Both the position numbers and the translations under genes were made by a program. From the NCBI GenBank assembly GCA_003550945.1, contig PULL01000076.1, forward strand, positions 1-6,208: a DNA stretch of 6,208 bases. Reading direction: 5' to 3'. The stretch comes from Thioalkalivibrio sp. (GTDB taxonomy: Bacteria; Pseudomonadota; Gammaproteobacteria; Ectothiorhodospirales; Ectothiorhodospiraceae). The notes beneath the pieces are model-generated. The model made no database searches. It was not told the origin of the DNA and saw nothing but the letters and a program-made list of their open reading frames with translations. This document shows, in pieces, positions 1 to 5,577 of this stretch (position 1 is its first letter; every line of letters starts with the position of its first letter).

Positions 1-745
1 GCAGCTGGCGCGGCTGGCGCAGCGCCGTGCCGACCCGAAACCCCACCACCGTCCGGGCTTCGAATGGTTGCAGCAGCGGCTGGAGCACCGGCTCGAAGCC
101 GAATATGCGGAGCTCCGGGCAACCTTGGCCGAGCGCTTCCGGCTGGTGCACAAGCCGCTGCGGGCCCGGCTGAAAGCCAAGCGCGAAGATCCCCGGCACA
201 GCTTTGCGGCGGTAACGGCGGGGCTGCTGCTCGAGGCCAGCGGCGATTTCGCCGGGCATTGCAGGAACATTCTTGCGGATACCTCCGAGGAGCCCTTGCA
301 CATCGCGCGCATCAGCGGCAAGCGTCTGCGCTACCTGCTCGAACCGCTGGTGGTTGCGCTTCCGGACGCAGTCGGGCGGGTCCGGGCACTGAAGGTGCTG
401 CAGGAACTGCTGGGCGAGATCCACGACCTGCAGGTGTTCGGGCAGGAACTGGCCGAGGCTTCCGAGGAGGCGGGCGCGGCCCGGATGCGCAAGCTGATTG
501 AGTTGTCGCTGACGCAGCCGCTGGACGCCCCGGAGCTGGAGCTGGCCCGCCAGCAGGACGAACGGGCAGGGCTGATGTCGCTGGCGCGTGAGCTGCAGAC
601 CCGGCAGGCCGATCTGGTGGAGCACCTGCGCGCACGGTTGCGTGCCGGGGACGCAGAGGAACTGGTGGACGGTGTCCGCCTGCTGGCGCGCGAATGCGCC
701 AGGGCCGGTCTGACGACGGAACCCGAACAAGACCCGCCGGCCTAA
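1..745 (+). CDS. CHAD-domain protein, C-terminal part (5' end outside window)
   Basis: The reading frame is open from position 2 (codons begin there) to a TAA at 743-745, giving about 247 visible residues and no convincing internal start. A TTG at 68 is in frame, but the frame is open upstream of it, so the gene very probably begins before the window. The visible part looks like the second half of a CHAD domain: an alpha-helical segment with H-I-A-R-I-S-G-K-R-L-R-Y (about nt 299-337), matching the family's H..R...K.LRY motif, and then L-L-G-E-I-H-D-L (about nt 407-430), matching the conserved LG..HDL. The protein is rich in Arg, Glu and Leu and has no membrane segment. CHAD domains are known as conserved-histidine helical domains, and several bind polyphosphate or locate to polyphosphate granules; some are fused to a CYTH (triphosphate tunnel) domain, which could lie upstream but cannot be seen. 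The basic motifs fit polyanion binding. It ends 35 bases before the lipoprotein gene and may share its transcript. Confidence 0.85.
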   Translation, partial: QLARLAQRRADPKPHHRPGFEWLQQRLEHRLEAEYAELRATLAERFRLVHKPLRARLKAKREDPRHSFAAVTAGLLLEASGDFAGHCRNILADTSEEPLHIARISGKRLRYLLEPLVVALPDAVGRVRALKVLQELLGEIHDLQVFGQELAEASEEAGAARMRKLIELSLTQPLDAPELELARQQDERAGLMSLARELQTRQADLVEHLRARLRAGDAEELVDGVRLLARECARAGLTTEPEQDPPA

Positions 746-767
746 CGAGTCACCGCGACAACAATCC

Positions 768-773
768 AGGGGG
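768..773 (+). promoter_or_regulatory. Ribosome binding site that fixes the start of the GSDH-family lipoprotein
   Basis: AGGGGG lies 7 bases before the ATG at 781. It supports this start over the longer in-frame option at 694, which would overlap the CHAD gene and push the lipoprotein signal peptide about 29 residues into the protein. Confidence 0.7.
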
Positions 774-780
774 TGTGCCA

Positions 781-1920
781 ATGCACTCGATGCGCAGGGG
801 CCCGTGGCTGGTCCTTCCATTCCTTCTGCTGCTGGCCTCGCTCGCGGCCTGCGCCAGTGAGCGGGATTCCGAGACCGGTTCGGCGGAATACCGGGTGGTG
901 CCGCTGGCGGGCGGTCTGTCCCATCCCTGGGCAATGGCCTTTCTACCCGATGGCGACATCCTGATCAGCGAGCGGCCCGGACGCCTGCGGATCTTTCGCG
1001 ACGGCGGTTTGCTGAGTGCCCCCGTGCCCGGGCTGCCCGACATCACCGCGACCGGGCAGGGGGGGCTGCTGGATCTGGCGCTGCACCCAGACTTCGCGGA
1101 CAACCGCTGGCTGTATTTCACCTATGCCGCTGCGGTCGGCAATGGCGTGACCACGCGGCTTGCGCGTGCGCGTTTCGAGGACGACCGCCTGCAGAATGTG
1201 GAGGTCCTGTTTACCGCCGAGCCGGCCAGCCGTGGCGGACGTCACTTCGGCAGTCGCATCGTGTTCGATGCGGACGGCTACGTCTTCCTGTCCGTGGGCG
1301 ACCGTGGCGACATGCCGCGCGCGCAGCGTCTGGACGACCACGCCGGGAGCATCATCCGGCTGCACGACGACGGCCGCGTGCCCGAGGACAATCCCTTCGT
1401 CGGACAAGCATACGCGCGGCCCGAAATCTACGCCTACGGCGTGCGCAATCCGCAGGGAATGGCGCTGCACCCCAAGACCGGCGCGCTCTGGGAACACGAG
1501 CACGGGCCGCGTGGAGGCGACGAAGTCAACATCATCGAGCCCGGCCTGAACTACGGCTGGCCGGTGATCACGCACGGAATCGACTACTCGGGCGCCGTGA
1601 TCGGGGAGGGTATCCGCGAGAAGGAGGGCATGGAGCAGCCCCTTCATTACTGGACCCCGTCCATCGCGCCCTCCGGCATGGCCTTCTACCGCGGTGATGC
1701 CTTTCCCGGCTGGGATGGCGATCTGCTGGTCGGGGCGCTGGCCCACCGGCATCTCGCGCGGCTGACTCTGGACGACGCCAGTGTGGTGGCCGAAGTCCGC
1801 ATGCTCGAGGCCCAGAACCGGCGCATCCGCGACGTGCGCGTGCGCGACGGCCTGATCTACGTGCTTACCGATCACGATCCGGGTGAGCTGCTGCGCATCG
1901 AGCCGCAGCCCCGGCCCTGA
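781..1920 (+). CDS. PQQ-dependent sugar/aldose dehydrogenase (GSDH family), lipoprotein
   Basis: 379 residues. The N-terminus is a lipoprotein signal: Arg5-Arg6, a hydrophobic core at about residues 8-22, and the lipobox L21-A22-A23-C24. The residues after the Cys are Ala-Ser, not Asp, so outer-membrane sorting is likely. The rest is a GSDH-family beta-propeller (the soluble glucose dehydrogenase/YliI-Asd type): H48-P-W-A-M-A-F with P56-D-G near the start, G92-Q-G-G-L-L-D, the stretch G152-G-R-H155-F-G-S-R-I with the likely catalytic His155, V172-G-D-R-G-D, Y219-G-V-R-N-P-Q-G, H239-E-H-G-P-R-G-G-D-E and W291-T-P-S-I-A-P-S-G. Known members oxidise aldose sugars or aldehydes to lactones or acids in the periplasm with PQQ and Ca2+. 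The length is normal and nothing key appears to be missing. The substrate cannot be read from sequence, and no PQQ synthesis genes are in the window. msrA starts 10 bases after the stop, which suggests co-transcription. Confidence 0.93.
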   Translation: MHSMRRGPWLVLPFLLLLASLAACASERDSETGSAEYRVVPLAGGLSHPWAMAFLPDGDILISERPGRLRIFRDGGLLSAPVPGLPDITATGQGGLLDLALHPDFADNRWLYFTYAAAVGNGVTTRLARARFEDDRLQNVEVLFTAEPASRGGRHFGSRIVFDADGYVFLSVGDRGDMPRAQRLDDHAGSIIRLHDDGRVPEDNPFVGQAYARPEIYAYGVRNPQGMALHPKTGALWEHEHGPRGGDEVNIIEPGLNYGWPVITHGIDYSGAVIGEGIREKEGMEQPLHYWTPSIAPSGMAFYRGDAFPGWDGDLLVGALAHRHLARLTLDDASVVAEVRMLEAQNRRIRDVRVRDGLIYVLTDHDPGELLRIEPQPRP

Positions 1921-1924
1921 GGAA
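1919..1924 (+). promoter_or_regulatory. Ribosome binding site of msrA, overlapping the upstream stop codon
   Basis: GAGGAA begins inside the TGA (1918-1920) of the lipoprotein gene and lies 6 bases before the ATG at 1931. It selects that ATG over the longer open frame from 1883 and suggests translational coupling to the upstream gene. Confidence 0.7.
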
Positions 1925-1930
1925 CCGGTG

Positions 1931-2575
1931 ATGCTGTTTGCCGCCATGCACAAGACCCGAATGCCCGACGCCTGCGAGGCCCTGCCGGGCCGTGAAACCC
2001 CGATGCCGGTGCCCGAGCGTCACGCGGTGCTCGACGTGCCACTTTTGCCGCCGTACCCCGAGGGCATGGAGGTCATCCACTTGGGGATGGGCTGTTTCTG
2101 GGGCGCCGAACGCCTGTTCTGGCTCCATCCTGGCGTCCACGTGACGGCCGTGGGCTATGCCGCGGGCTATACCCCGAACCCCACCTACCGCGAAGTCTGC
2201 TCCGGCCTGACCGGGCACAATGAAGTGGTCCGAGTGGTGTTCGATCCCGCGAAGCTTTCCCTCGAGCGCCTGCTGAAGGTCTTCTGGGAGGGGCACGACC
2301 CGACCCAGGGCATGCGTCAGGGGAATGACGTCGGGACGCAGTACCGGTCCGGGATTTACCTGTCCGCTGCCGCGCACCGGCCGGTGGCCGAGGCCAGTCG
2401 TGATCGTTTCGAGGCGGCCCTGCGCGATGCCGGCCGCGGGCCGGTGACCACGGAGATCCGCGCACTCGAGGATTTCTACTTCGCCGAGGATTATCACCAG
2501 CAGTATCTGGCGAAGAACCCCGGCGGCTACTGCGGTCTGGGCGGACTGGGCATACCCTATCCCGTCGCGGGCTGA
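1931..2575 (+). CDS. msrA: Peptide-methionine (S)-S-oxide reductase MsrA
   Basis: 214 residues, close to the 212 of E. coli MsrA and collinear with it, including the N-terminal extension with A17-L-P-G-R-E-T-P-M-P-V. It reduces methionine-S-sulfoxide in proteins or as the free amino acid, with thioredoxin as the usual electron donor. The catalytic motif is G54-C55-F-W-G-A-E60, with Cys55 the nucleophile. Further conserved blocks are G79-Y-T-P-N-P-T-Y-R-E-V-C90-S-G, H122-D-P-T-Q-G-M-R-Q-G-N-D and Q137-Y-R-S. The C-terminal G199-Y-C201-G-L-G-G-L-G keeps the first resolving cysteine (E. coli Cys198). The position of the second recycling cysteine (E. coli Cys206) is Pro209 here. There is no signal peptide, so it is cytoplasmic. 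The start at 1931 is chosen for its Shine-Dalgarno and E. coli-like length; ATG 1946 is the alternative. Its last 19 bases overlap the 3' end of the convergent hydrolase gene. Confidence 0.97.
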   Translation: MLFAAMHKTRMPDACEALPGRETPMPVPERHAVLDVPLLPPYPEGMEVIHLGMGCFWGAERLFWLHPGVHVTAVGYAAGYTPNPTYREVCSGLTGHNEVVRVVFDPAKLSLERLLKVFWEGHDPTQGMRQGNDVGTQYRSGIYLSAAAHRPVAEASRDRFEAALRDAGRGPVTTEIRALEDFYFAEDYHQQYLAKNPGGYCGLGGLGIPYPVAG

Positions 2576-3405
2576 CCCGGCCGGTCGGGTGTCTCGCGGG
2601 CGGCCTCGACCAGGGCCCTGAACAGTCGTTGCTGCACCTCCTTCTGCGGGAGGTATTCCGGGTGCCACTGGACCCCGATGCACCAGCCGGCCGTCGACTC
2701 GATGGCCTGGATCACGCCGGCGGGTTCGCAGGCCGCGACCTGCAGCCTCCGGCCGAGTCCCTTTACCGCCTGGTTGTGGAGCGCGTTGACCCAGAGCTCT
2801 TTGCGGTCGAACACCTGTTCCAGCAGGCTCCCGGATTCCAGGGCCACCCGTTTTACCGGCAGCAGGCTGCGCGCCCTGGGCGTTTCCACGTAGAACGCGT
2901 CGAGATTCCGGTTCAATGTGCCGCCGAGCACCACGTTGATCAGCTGCATCCCGCGGCAGATGCCGAGTACCGGCCGGTGTTCGTCGAGCGCGCGGTTGAT
3001 CAGTGCCTTCTCCAGCCGGTCCCGCTCCGGGTCGAGGATTCCCCCGTGGGACTGAAACATCCGGCGGAGCAGCCAGAGCATGGGGTAGAAGGCGTAGCCG
3101 ATCAGCCGCTGGCTCCAGCGCCGCTCGGCTGCCTGGATGTCCGCCGCGTGCAGGCTCTCCGGCTCGTCATACAGCGCGGGGTCGACGTCCGCGCCGCCAC
3201 CCACGATCAGGGCGTCGAAACGGCAGTGGTGGCGGGGGCGCGAAGGTTGGATCCGCAGCGGTCGTCCGCCTGCCCGGCGCACCGCCAGTGCAGTGAAAAA
3301 CCACGCTGGCCAGCCGCCCCGGTCCGGCCCGGTGACCGCGACCAGCGGACGCCGCGGGGCGGGTGCTCCCGGGTCCAGTGTGGCCTGCGGATCAGAACCA
3401 GTCAC
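2557..3405 (-). CDS. Class I glutamine-amidotransferase-like hydrolase (peptidase C26, PuuD-like)
   Basis: 282 residues starting from GTG (3403-3405) and ending at TAG. It has the catalytic triad of the gamma-glutamyl hydrolase/PuuD group: nucleophile Cys150 in G148-I-C-R-G-M-Q, and His248 and Glu250 in V245-Q-W-H-P-E. Other family marks are G69-G-G-A-D-V-D-P-A-L-Y, D125-P-E-R-D-R-L-E, N207-A-L-H-N-Q-A-V-K and G161-G-T-L-N. Relatives cleave gamma-glutamyl amide or isopeptide bonds, as PuuD does on gamma-glutamyl-GABA. Between the GGGADVDP block and DPERDRLE lie about 45 residues (80-124) where typical PuuD proteins, from memory, have a much shorter linker; this segment carries a hydrophobic run, L101 to M116. 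No signal peptide is seen. The gene starts inside the end of the amidoligase gene (14-base overlap), so the two are almost certainly made together. The exact substrate is unknown, and the family call is firm. Confidence 0.92.
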   Translation of the reverse strand: MTGSDPQATLDPGAPAPRRPLVAVTGPDRGGWPAWFFTALAVRRAGGRPLRIQPSRPRHHCRFDALIVGGGADVDPALYDEPESLHAADIQAAERRWSQRLIGYAFYPMLWLLRRMFQSHGGILDPERDRLEKALINRALDEHRPVLGICRGMQLINVVLGGTLNRNLDAFYVETPRARSLLPVKRVALESGSLLEQVFDRKELWVNALHNQAVKGLGRRLQVAACEPAGVIQAIESTAGWCIGVQWHPEYLPQKEVQQRLFRALVEAARETPDRPGQPATG

Positions 3406-4384
3406 GGATTCTCCTTGCCCACTCGTCCGCCAGTTGGCCCAGCGCCTGCGCCGGTCGGCTCAGGTATTCCTCGCGCGCGGCCTCGAGGCGGTCGGGGTCC
3501 GCCGCCAGGTACTCCACCTCGGCCCAGGCATTGAAGGGTCGTGCGAGGGTCCAGTCGGGGTCGTCGATCTCGCAGTTTGGCAGCCGGTAGTGCAGGGCAG
3601 GTCGGGGCTTGATCAGTTCGCGTTCCACGGGCGCGGCCATCACCCGTTCACGATCGACCTCGGCGAACAGGGGCAGCATGTCCAGCGGCCGGTTGCGGGT
3701 CTGGTTGTATTCGAGGTAGTCGTCGATGAGCTCGCTGATGCTTGGCTGATACCCGGGCTGCAATACGTGACGAACATAGCCTCCTGGGAAGGGCTTGATG
3801 TACGGCGACAGCTGCCGGGAGAGGTCGATGTTCCCGGCTTTCACCAGCGCTTCGTAGAGCAGCACGAAAGCCTGCAGCACCGGTGTCAGCCAGGCGGGCT
3901 CGAGGCTGTGGGCCTCGATGTTCAGCTGCAGGCCGAAGGCGTACAGCAGTGATGACTGGGTGCCCTGCGCCCCCTGCCGCTGTAGCGCGGCCCGCACGCG
4001 ATCCAGACGGGGCAGCACCGCCATCGGCACCGGGGGTGCGACGATCTCGTGCGGTACCAGACGGCCCGCGGCATCGGCCAGCCAGCGGTCGAGCGCGGCG
4101 CTGTCCTCGTCGTCGAGTTCGATGCCCAGCCGTCGCAGATGCTCCCGGTAGCGATGGTCCTTCAACACCCGGGCATCCAGCTCCACTTGGAAATCTCCGA
4201 ACTCGGTTCCGCGCACGTGGGTGACGAAGGCTCCGCCGCTCTCGATATGCCCCCCGAACTCGGCGCGAACCGCATCGGCCATCGCGTCGAGCGGTACCCC
4301 GGCCATCTCGATCTCGACCCCGATACGCCGCGGACGGCCGTTGGGGGCATCCGGCCAGGGTAGCTCTCGAAACGGTGTGCTCAT
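3392..4384 (-). CDS. Putative amidoligase (Amidoligase_2 family, GS/GCS-like carboxylate-amine ligase)
   Basis: 330 residues. Features that fit the amidoligase family: R19-R-I-G22-V-E24-I-E26-M near the N-terminus, the family's GVEIE signature with probable metal/ATP-binding glutamates; F65-Q-V-E68-L-D70; E113-I-V-A-P-P; G151-L-Q-L-N155-I-E157, in the place of the usual second metal/substrate strand; and K259-P-R-P-A-L-H265-Y-R267-L-P-N-C. The family is predicted to join a carboxylate to an amine using ATP, with a fold like glutamine synthetase and gamma-glutamylcysteine synthetase. Proteobacterial members are known to sit beside a glutamine-amidotransferase-like thiol peptidase, which is what lies directly downstream here. 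No signal peptide or membrane segment is seen, so it is cytoplasmic. The frame stays open far upstream (to 5248) through antisense of folB and folK, but the AGGAG-preceded ATG at 4384 puts the signature where the family usually has it. Substrate and product are unknown. Confidence 0.88.
   Translation of the reverse strand: MSTPFRELPWPDAPNGRPRRIGVEIEMAGVPLDAMADAVRAEFGGHIESGGAFVTHVRGTEFGDFQVELDARVLKDHRYREHLRRLGIELDDEDSAALDRWLADAAGRLVPHEIVAPPVPMAVLPRLDRVRAALQRQGAQGTQSSLLYAFGLQLNIEAHSLEPAWLTPVLQAFVLLYEALVKAGNIDLSRQLSPYIKPFPGGYVRHVLQPGYQPSISELIDDYLEYNQTRNRPLDMLPLFAEVDRERVMAAPVERELIKPRPALHYRLPNCEIDDPDWTLARPFNAWAEVEYLAADPDRLEAAREEYLSRPAQALGQLADEWARRIRDWF
3411..3416 (-). promoter_or_regulatory. Ribosome binding site for the GTG start of the C26 hydrolase
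   Basis: On the - strand AAGGAG lies 5 bases before the GTG at 3405. The site is inside the last codons of the amidoligase gene and supports both the GTG start and coupled translation. Confidence 0.7.
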
Positions 4385-4606
4385 CGCGGCTCCTGGTGCT
4401 GCGGAAGGTGTTACCGGGTCCATACAGACCATATTAACGATCATCGCGGCAGGGGCCAGCCCGCAGCAGGAAAATCCCCCTCTGCCCATGAGCGGGAGAC
4501 GGGGTGTGCACGCACCGCGGCTGATGCTCGGCGGCATCGCCGGCGGTCGGGTATTCTTGCGCCTTTGCTTCTGCTGCAAGGACCCCGTTGGGAGGGCGAG
4601 CCGACC
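4385..4606. promoter_or_regulatory. Divergent intergenic region between the amidoligase operon and folB
   Basis: This 222-base gap must hold promoters for both directions. Toward the amidoligase, an AT-rich island (ATATTAACGAT, 4431-4441) is the only plausible -10 area on the - strand (TTAATAT), with no good -35. Toward folB, TATTCT at 4552-4557 matches 4 of 6 bases of a -10, about 50 bases before the ATG, again without a -35. GGTC-N6-GACC at 4417-4430 is a short inverted repeat. The 10-mer TCATCGCGGC occurs at both 4381 and 4442. I see no convincing sigma-54 site, riboswitch or terminator. Confidence 0.35.
4390..4394 (-). promoter_or_regulatory. Ribosome binding site that fixes the amidoligase start
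   Basis: On the - strand AGGAG lies 5 bases before the ATG at 4384. Several in-frame ATGs exist farther upstream, within a frame open to 5248. I chose 4384 for this site and for the position of the GVEIE motif. Confidence 0.65.
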
Positions 4607-4960
4607 ATGGATCAGATTTATCTGCGCGACCTCGAAGTGGAAGCCGTGATCGGCGTCTACGCGTGGGAACAGCGGATCCGTCGCCGCCTGCGCTTTGATA
4701 TCGAGCTGGGCACCGATACCCGGGTTGCCGCGAAATCCGGCGACATCGCCGACACGGTCGATTACGAAGCCGTCGCGGATTGCATCCGCGCAATCGCGAC
4801 CCGCGAGCCCCACGTGTTGCTGGAAAGCCTGGCCGAGGAAATCGCCCAGACCCTGCTCGACCGGTTCGGCAGCCGATCGATCCGCCTGACGGTGGGTAAG
4901 CCGGGGGCGGTTCCCGGAGTCCGCGAGGTCGGCATCGTGATCGAACGGGGCCGCGCTTGA
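4607..4960 (+). CDS. folB: Dihydroneopterin aldolase FolB
   Basis: 117 residues, the usual size. It converts 7,8-dihydroneopterin to 6-hydroxymethyl-7,8-dihydropterin and glycolaldehyde in folate synthesis, as a cytoplasmic oligomer. Conserved positions follow E. coli FolB almost number for number: I15-G-V-Y-A-W-E21 near the start, A42-K-S-G-D-I-A-D, Tyr53 in V51-D-Y-E, Glu73 in L71-L-E-S-L-A-E-E, the catalytic Lys98 in G97-K-P-G-A-V, and the end V108-G-I-V-I-E-R-G. GGAGG at 4591-4595 is a usable but rather distant Shine-Dalgarno (11 bases). The longer in-frame start at 4565 would add 14 residues not found in the family. Its TGA overlaps the start of the folK homologue. The epimerase activity of some homologues cannot be judged from sequence. 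Confidence 0.96.
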   Translation: MDQIYLRDLEVEAVIGVYAWEQRIRRRLRFDIELGTDTRVAAKSGDIADTVDYEAVADCIRAIATREPHVLLESLAEEIAQTLLDRFGSRSIRLTVGKPGAVPGVREVGIVIERGRA

Positions 4961-5460
4961 ACCCCGATTCCGGACCGCTGCGGCGTGCGTTCGTTGGCCT
5001 CGGCAGCAATGTCGAGCCGGCGAGCCACCTGCGCCGCGCGCTGGACGAGATTGCCGCCCACTTCGATGCAGTGGAACGTTCCCCGGTCTGTGCCAGTCCC
5101 GCGGCCGGCTACGACGGACCGGATTACTGGAACGTCTGCGTGGCGTTCGACACCACGCTGTCCGCTCCGGAGCTGGTGGCCTGGCTGAAGCAGCTGGAGG
5201 GCCGCCTCGGCCGGCGGCCGTCAGAGCCGCGGCAGTCTCCGAAGACATTGGACGCGGACCTCCTGTTGCTGGGGCAGCTCTTGTCGAAGCAGCCGCCGCT
5301 CCCGCATCCCGAGATTCTTACCCGTTCCTACGTGCTCGGACCGCTGGCGATGCTGGCGCCCGAGCTGCAGTTGCCCAACGGCGACAGGCCGGTCGGCGCG
5401 CTCTGGCGCGACCTGCAGCGTCGCGGACGACTCGACGTCCTTTCTCCAGATCCTCTCTGA
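4957..5460 (+). CDS. folK: 6-hydroxymethyl-7,8-dihydropterin pyrophosphokinase (HPPK/FolK family), divergent form
   Basis: 167 residues. It would transfer pyrophosphate from ATP to 6-hydroxymethyl-7,8-dihydropterin, the step after FolB. Family marks are F12-V-G-L-G-S-N, P55-D-Y-W-N-V, L80-E-G-R-L-G-R and T97-L-D99-A-D101-L-L-L, whose two aspartates bind Mg2+, then H117-P-E-I and P129-L. Where E. coli has R-W-G-P-R92-T-L-D, this protein has R-Q-S-P-K96-T-L-D: the Trp-Gly pair is lost and catalytic-loop Arg92 is Lys. This resembles the HPPK-like copy found beside folB in pseudomonads, which have a second, classical folK elsewhere. The start appears to be TTG (4957-4959), overlapping the folB stop as TTGA; no in-frame ATG or GTG precedes the GLGSN block, and no strong Shine-Dalgarno is seen, so coupling to folB translation is likely. 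Family membership is firm; full activity is less certain. Confidence 0.88.
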   Translation: MNPDSGPLRRAFVGLGSNVEPASHLRRALDEIAAHFDAVERSPVCASPAAGYDGPDYWNVCVAFDTTLSAPELVAWLKQLEGRLGRRPSEPRQSPKTLDADLLLLGQLLSKQPPLPHPEILTRSYVLGPLAMLAPELQLPNGDRPVGALWRDLQRRGRLDVLSPDPL

Positions 5461-5493
5461 AGCAGCGCCGCCTGCTGCGGTGTACCGCGTTAA

Positions 5494-5510
5494 TGCACCA
5501 GATTGGTGCA
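5494..5510 (+). promoter_or_regulatory. NtrC (NRI) binding site 1, perfect palindrome
   Basis: TGCACCAGATTGGTGCA is TGCACCA-N3-TGGTGCA with both 7-base arms perfectly complementary, the consensus form of an NtrC enhancer site. Its centre (5502) lies about 131 bases before the start point predicted from the sigma-54 element, a distance like that of the enhancer in the E. coli glnA promoter. It should serve glnK-amtB. Confidence 0.85.
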
Positions 5511-5526
5511 GAAATCACCGCTTGAC

Positions 5527-5543
5527 CGTTCCCATTTGGTGCG
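5527..5543 (+). promoter_or_regulatory. Probable second NtrC site, one strong half
   Basis: The right arm, TGGTGCG (5537-5543), matches the NtrC half-site at 6 of 7 bases. The left arm (5527-5533) matches only about 3 of 7. The centre is 33 bases, close to three helical turns, from site 1, which is the same-face spacing of paired NtrC sites and would allow cooperative binding. Confidence 0.55.
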
Positions 5544-5577
5544 TAGATCCCGCACCGCACCCCGGTCCTCATCGAAA

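Noticed and set aside
694..780. Longer start for the GSDH-family lipoprotein
   Set aside because: It would overlap the CHAD gene and bury the lipoprotein signal peptide. AGGGGG before 781 and the lipobox position favour 781.
943..1953. 336-residue open frame on the - strand over the lipoprotein gene
   Set aside because: No recognisable motif. It is a shadow of a strongly conserved coding frame in GC-rich DNA.
2629..3534. 301-residue + strand frame opposite the C26 hydrolase
   Set aside because: Composition is typical of a reverse-frame shadow, and the opposite strand carries an intact catalytic triad and family motifs.
4452..4475. GG-N10-GC pattern on the - strand upstream of the amidoligase as a sigma-54 promoter
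   Set aside because: Only the GG and GC spacing fits. The rest of the -24 and -12 elements does not match, and no NtrC-like palindrome lies near.
4385..5248. Long - strand open frame running upstream from the amidoligase, antisense to folB and folK
   Set aside because: It is an in-frame extension with low-complexity Arg/Pro/Ala content over two clearly real genes on the other strand. The Shine-Dalgarno and the conserved motif position support the start at 4384.
5461..5483. Possible folK terminator hairpin just after the stop codon
   Set aside because: Several short alternative stems of 4-6 pairs can form, but none is strong and no T-run follows.
5522..5549. Possible sigma-70 promoter (TTGACC, 16 bases, TAGATC) overlapping the second NtrC site
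   Set aside because: The -35 is good but the -10 matches only about half the consensus. It may give basal transcription, but the evidence is too thin to annotate.
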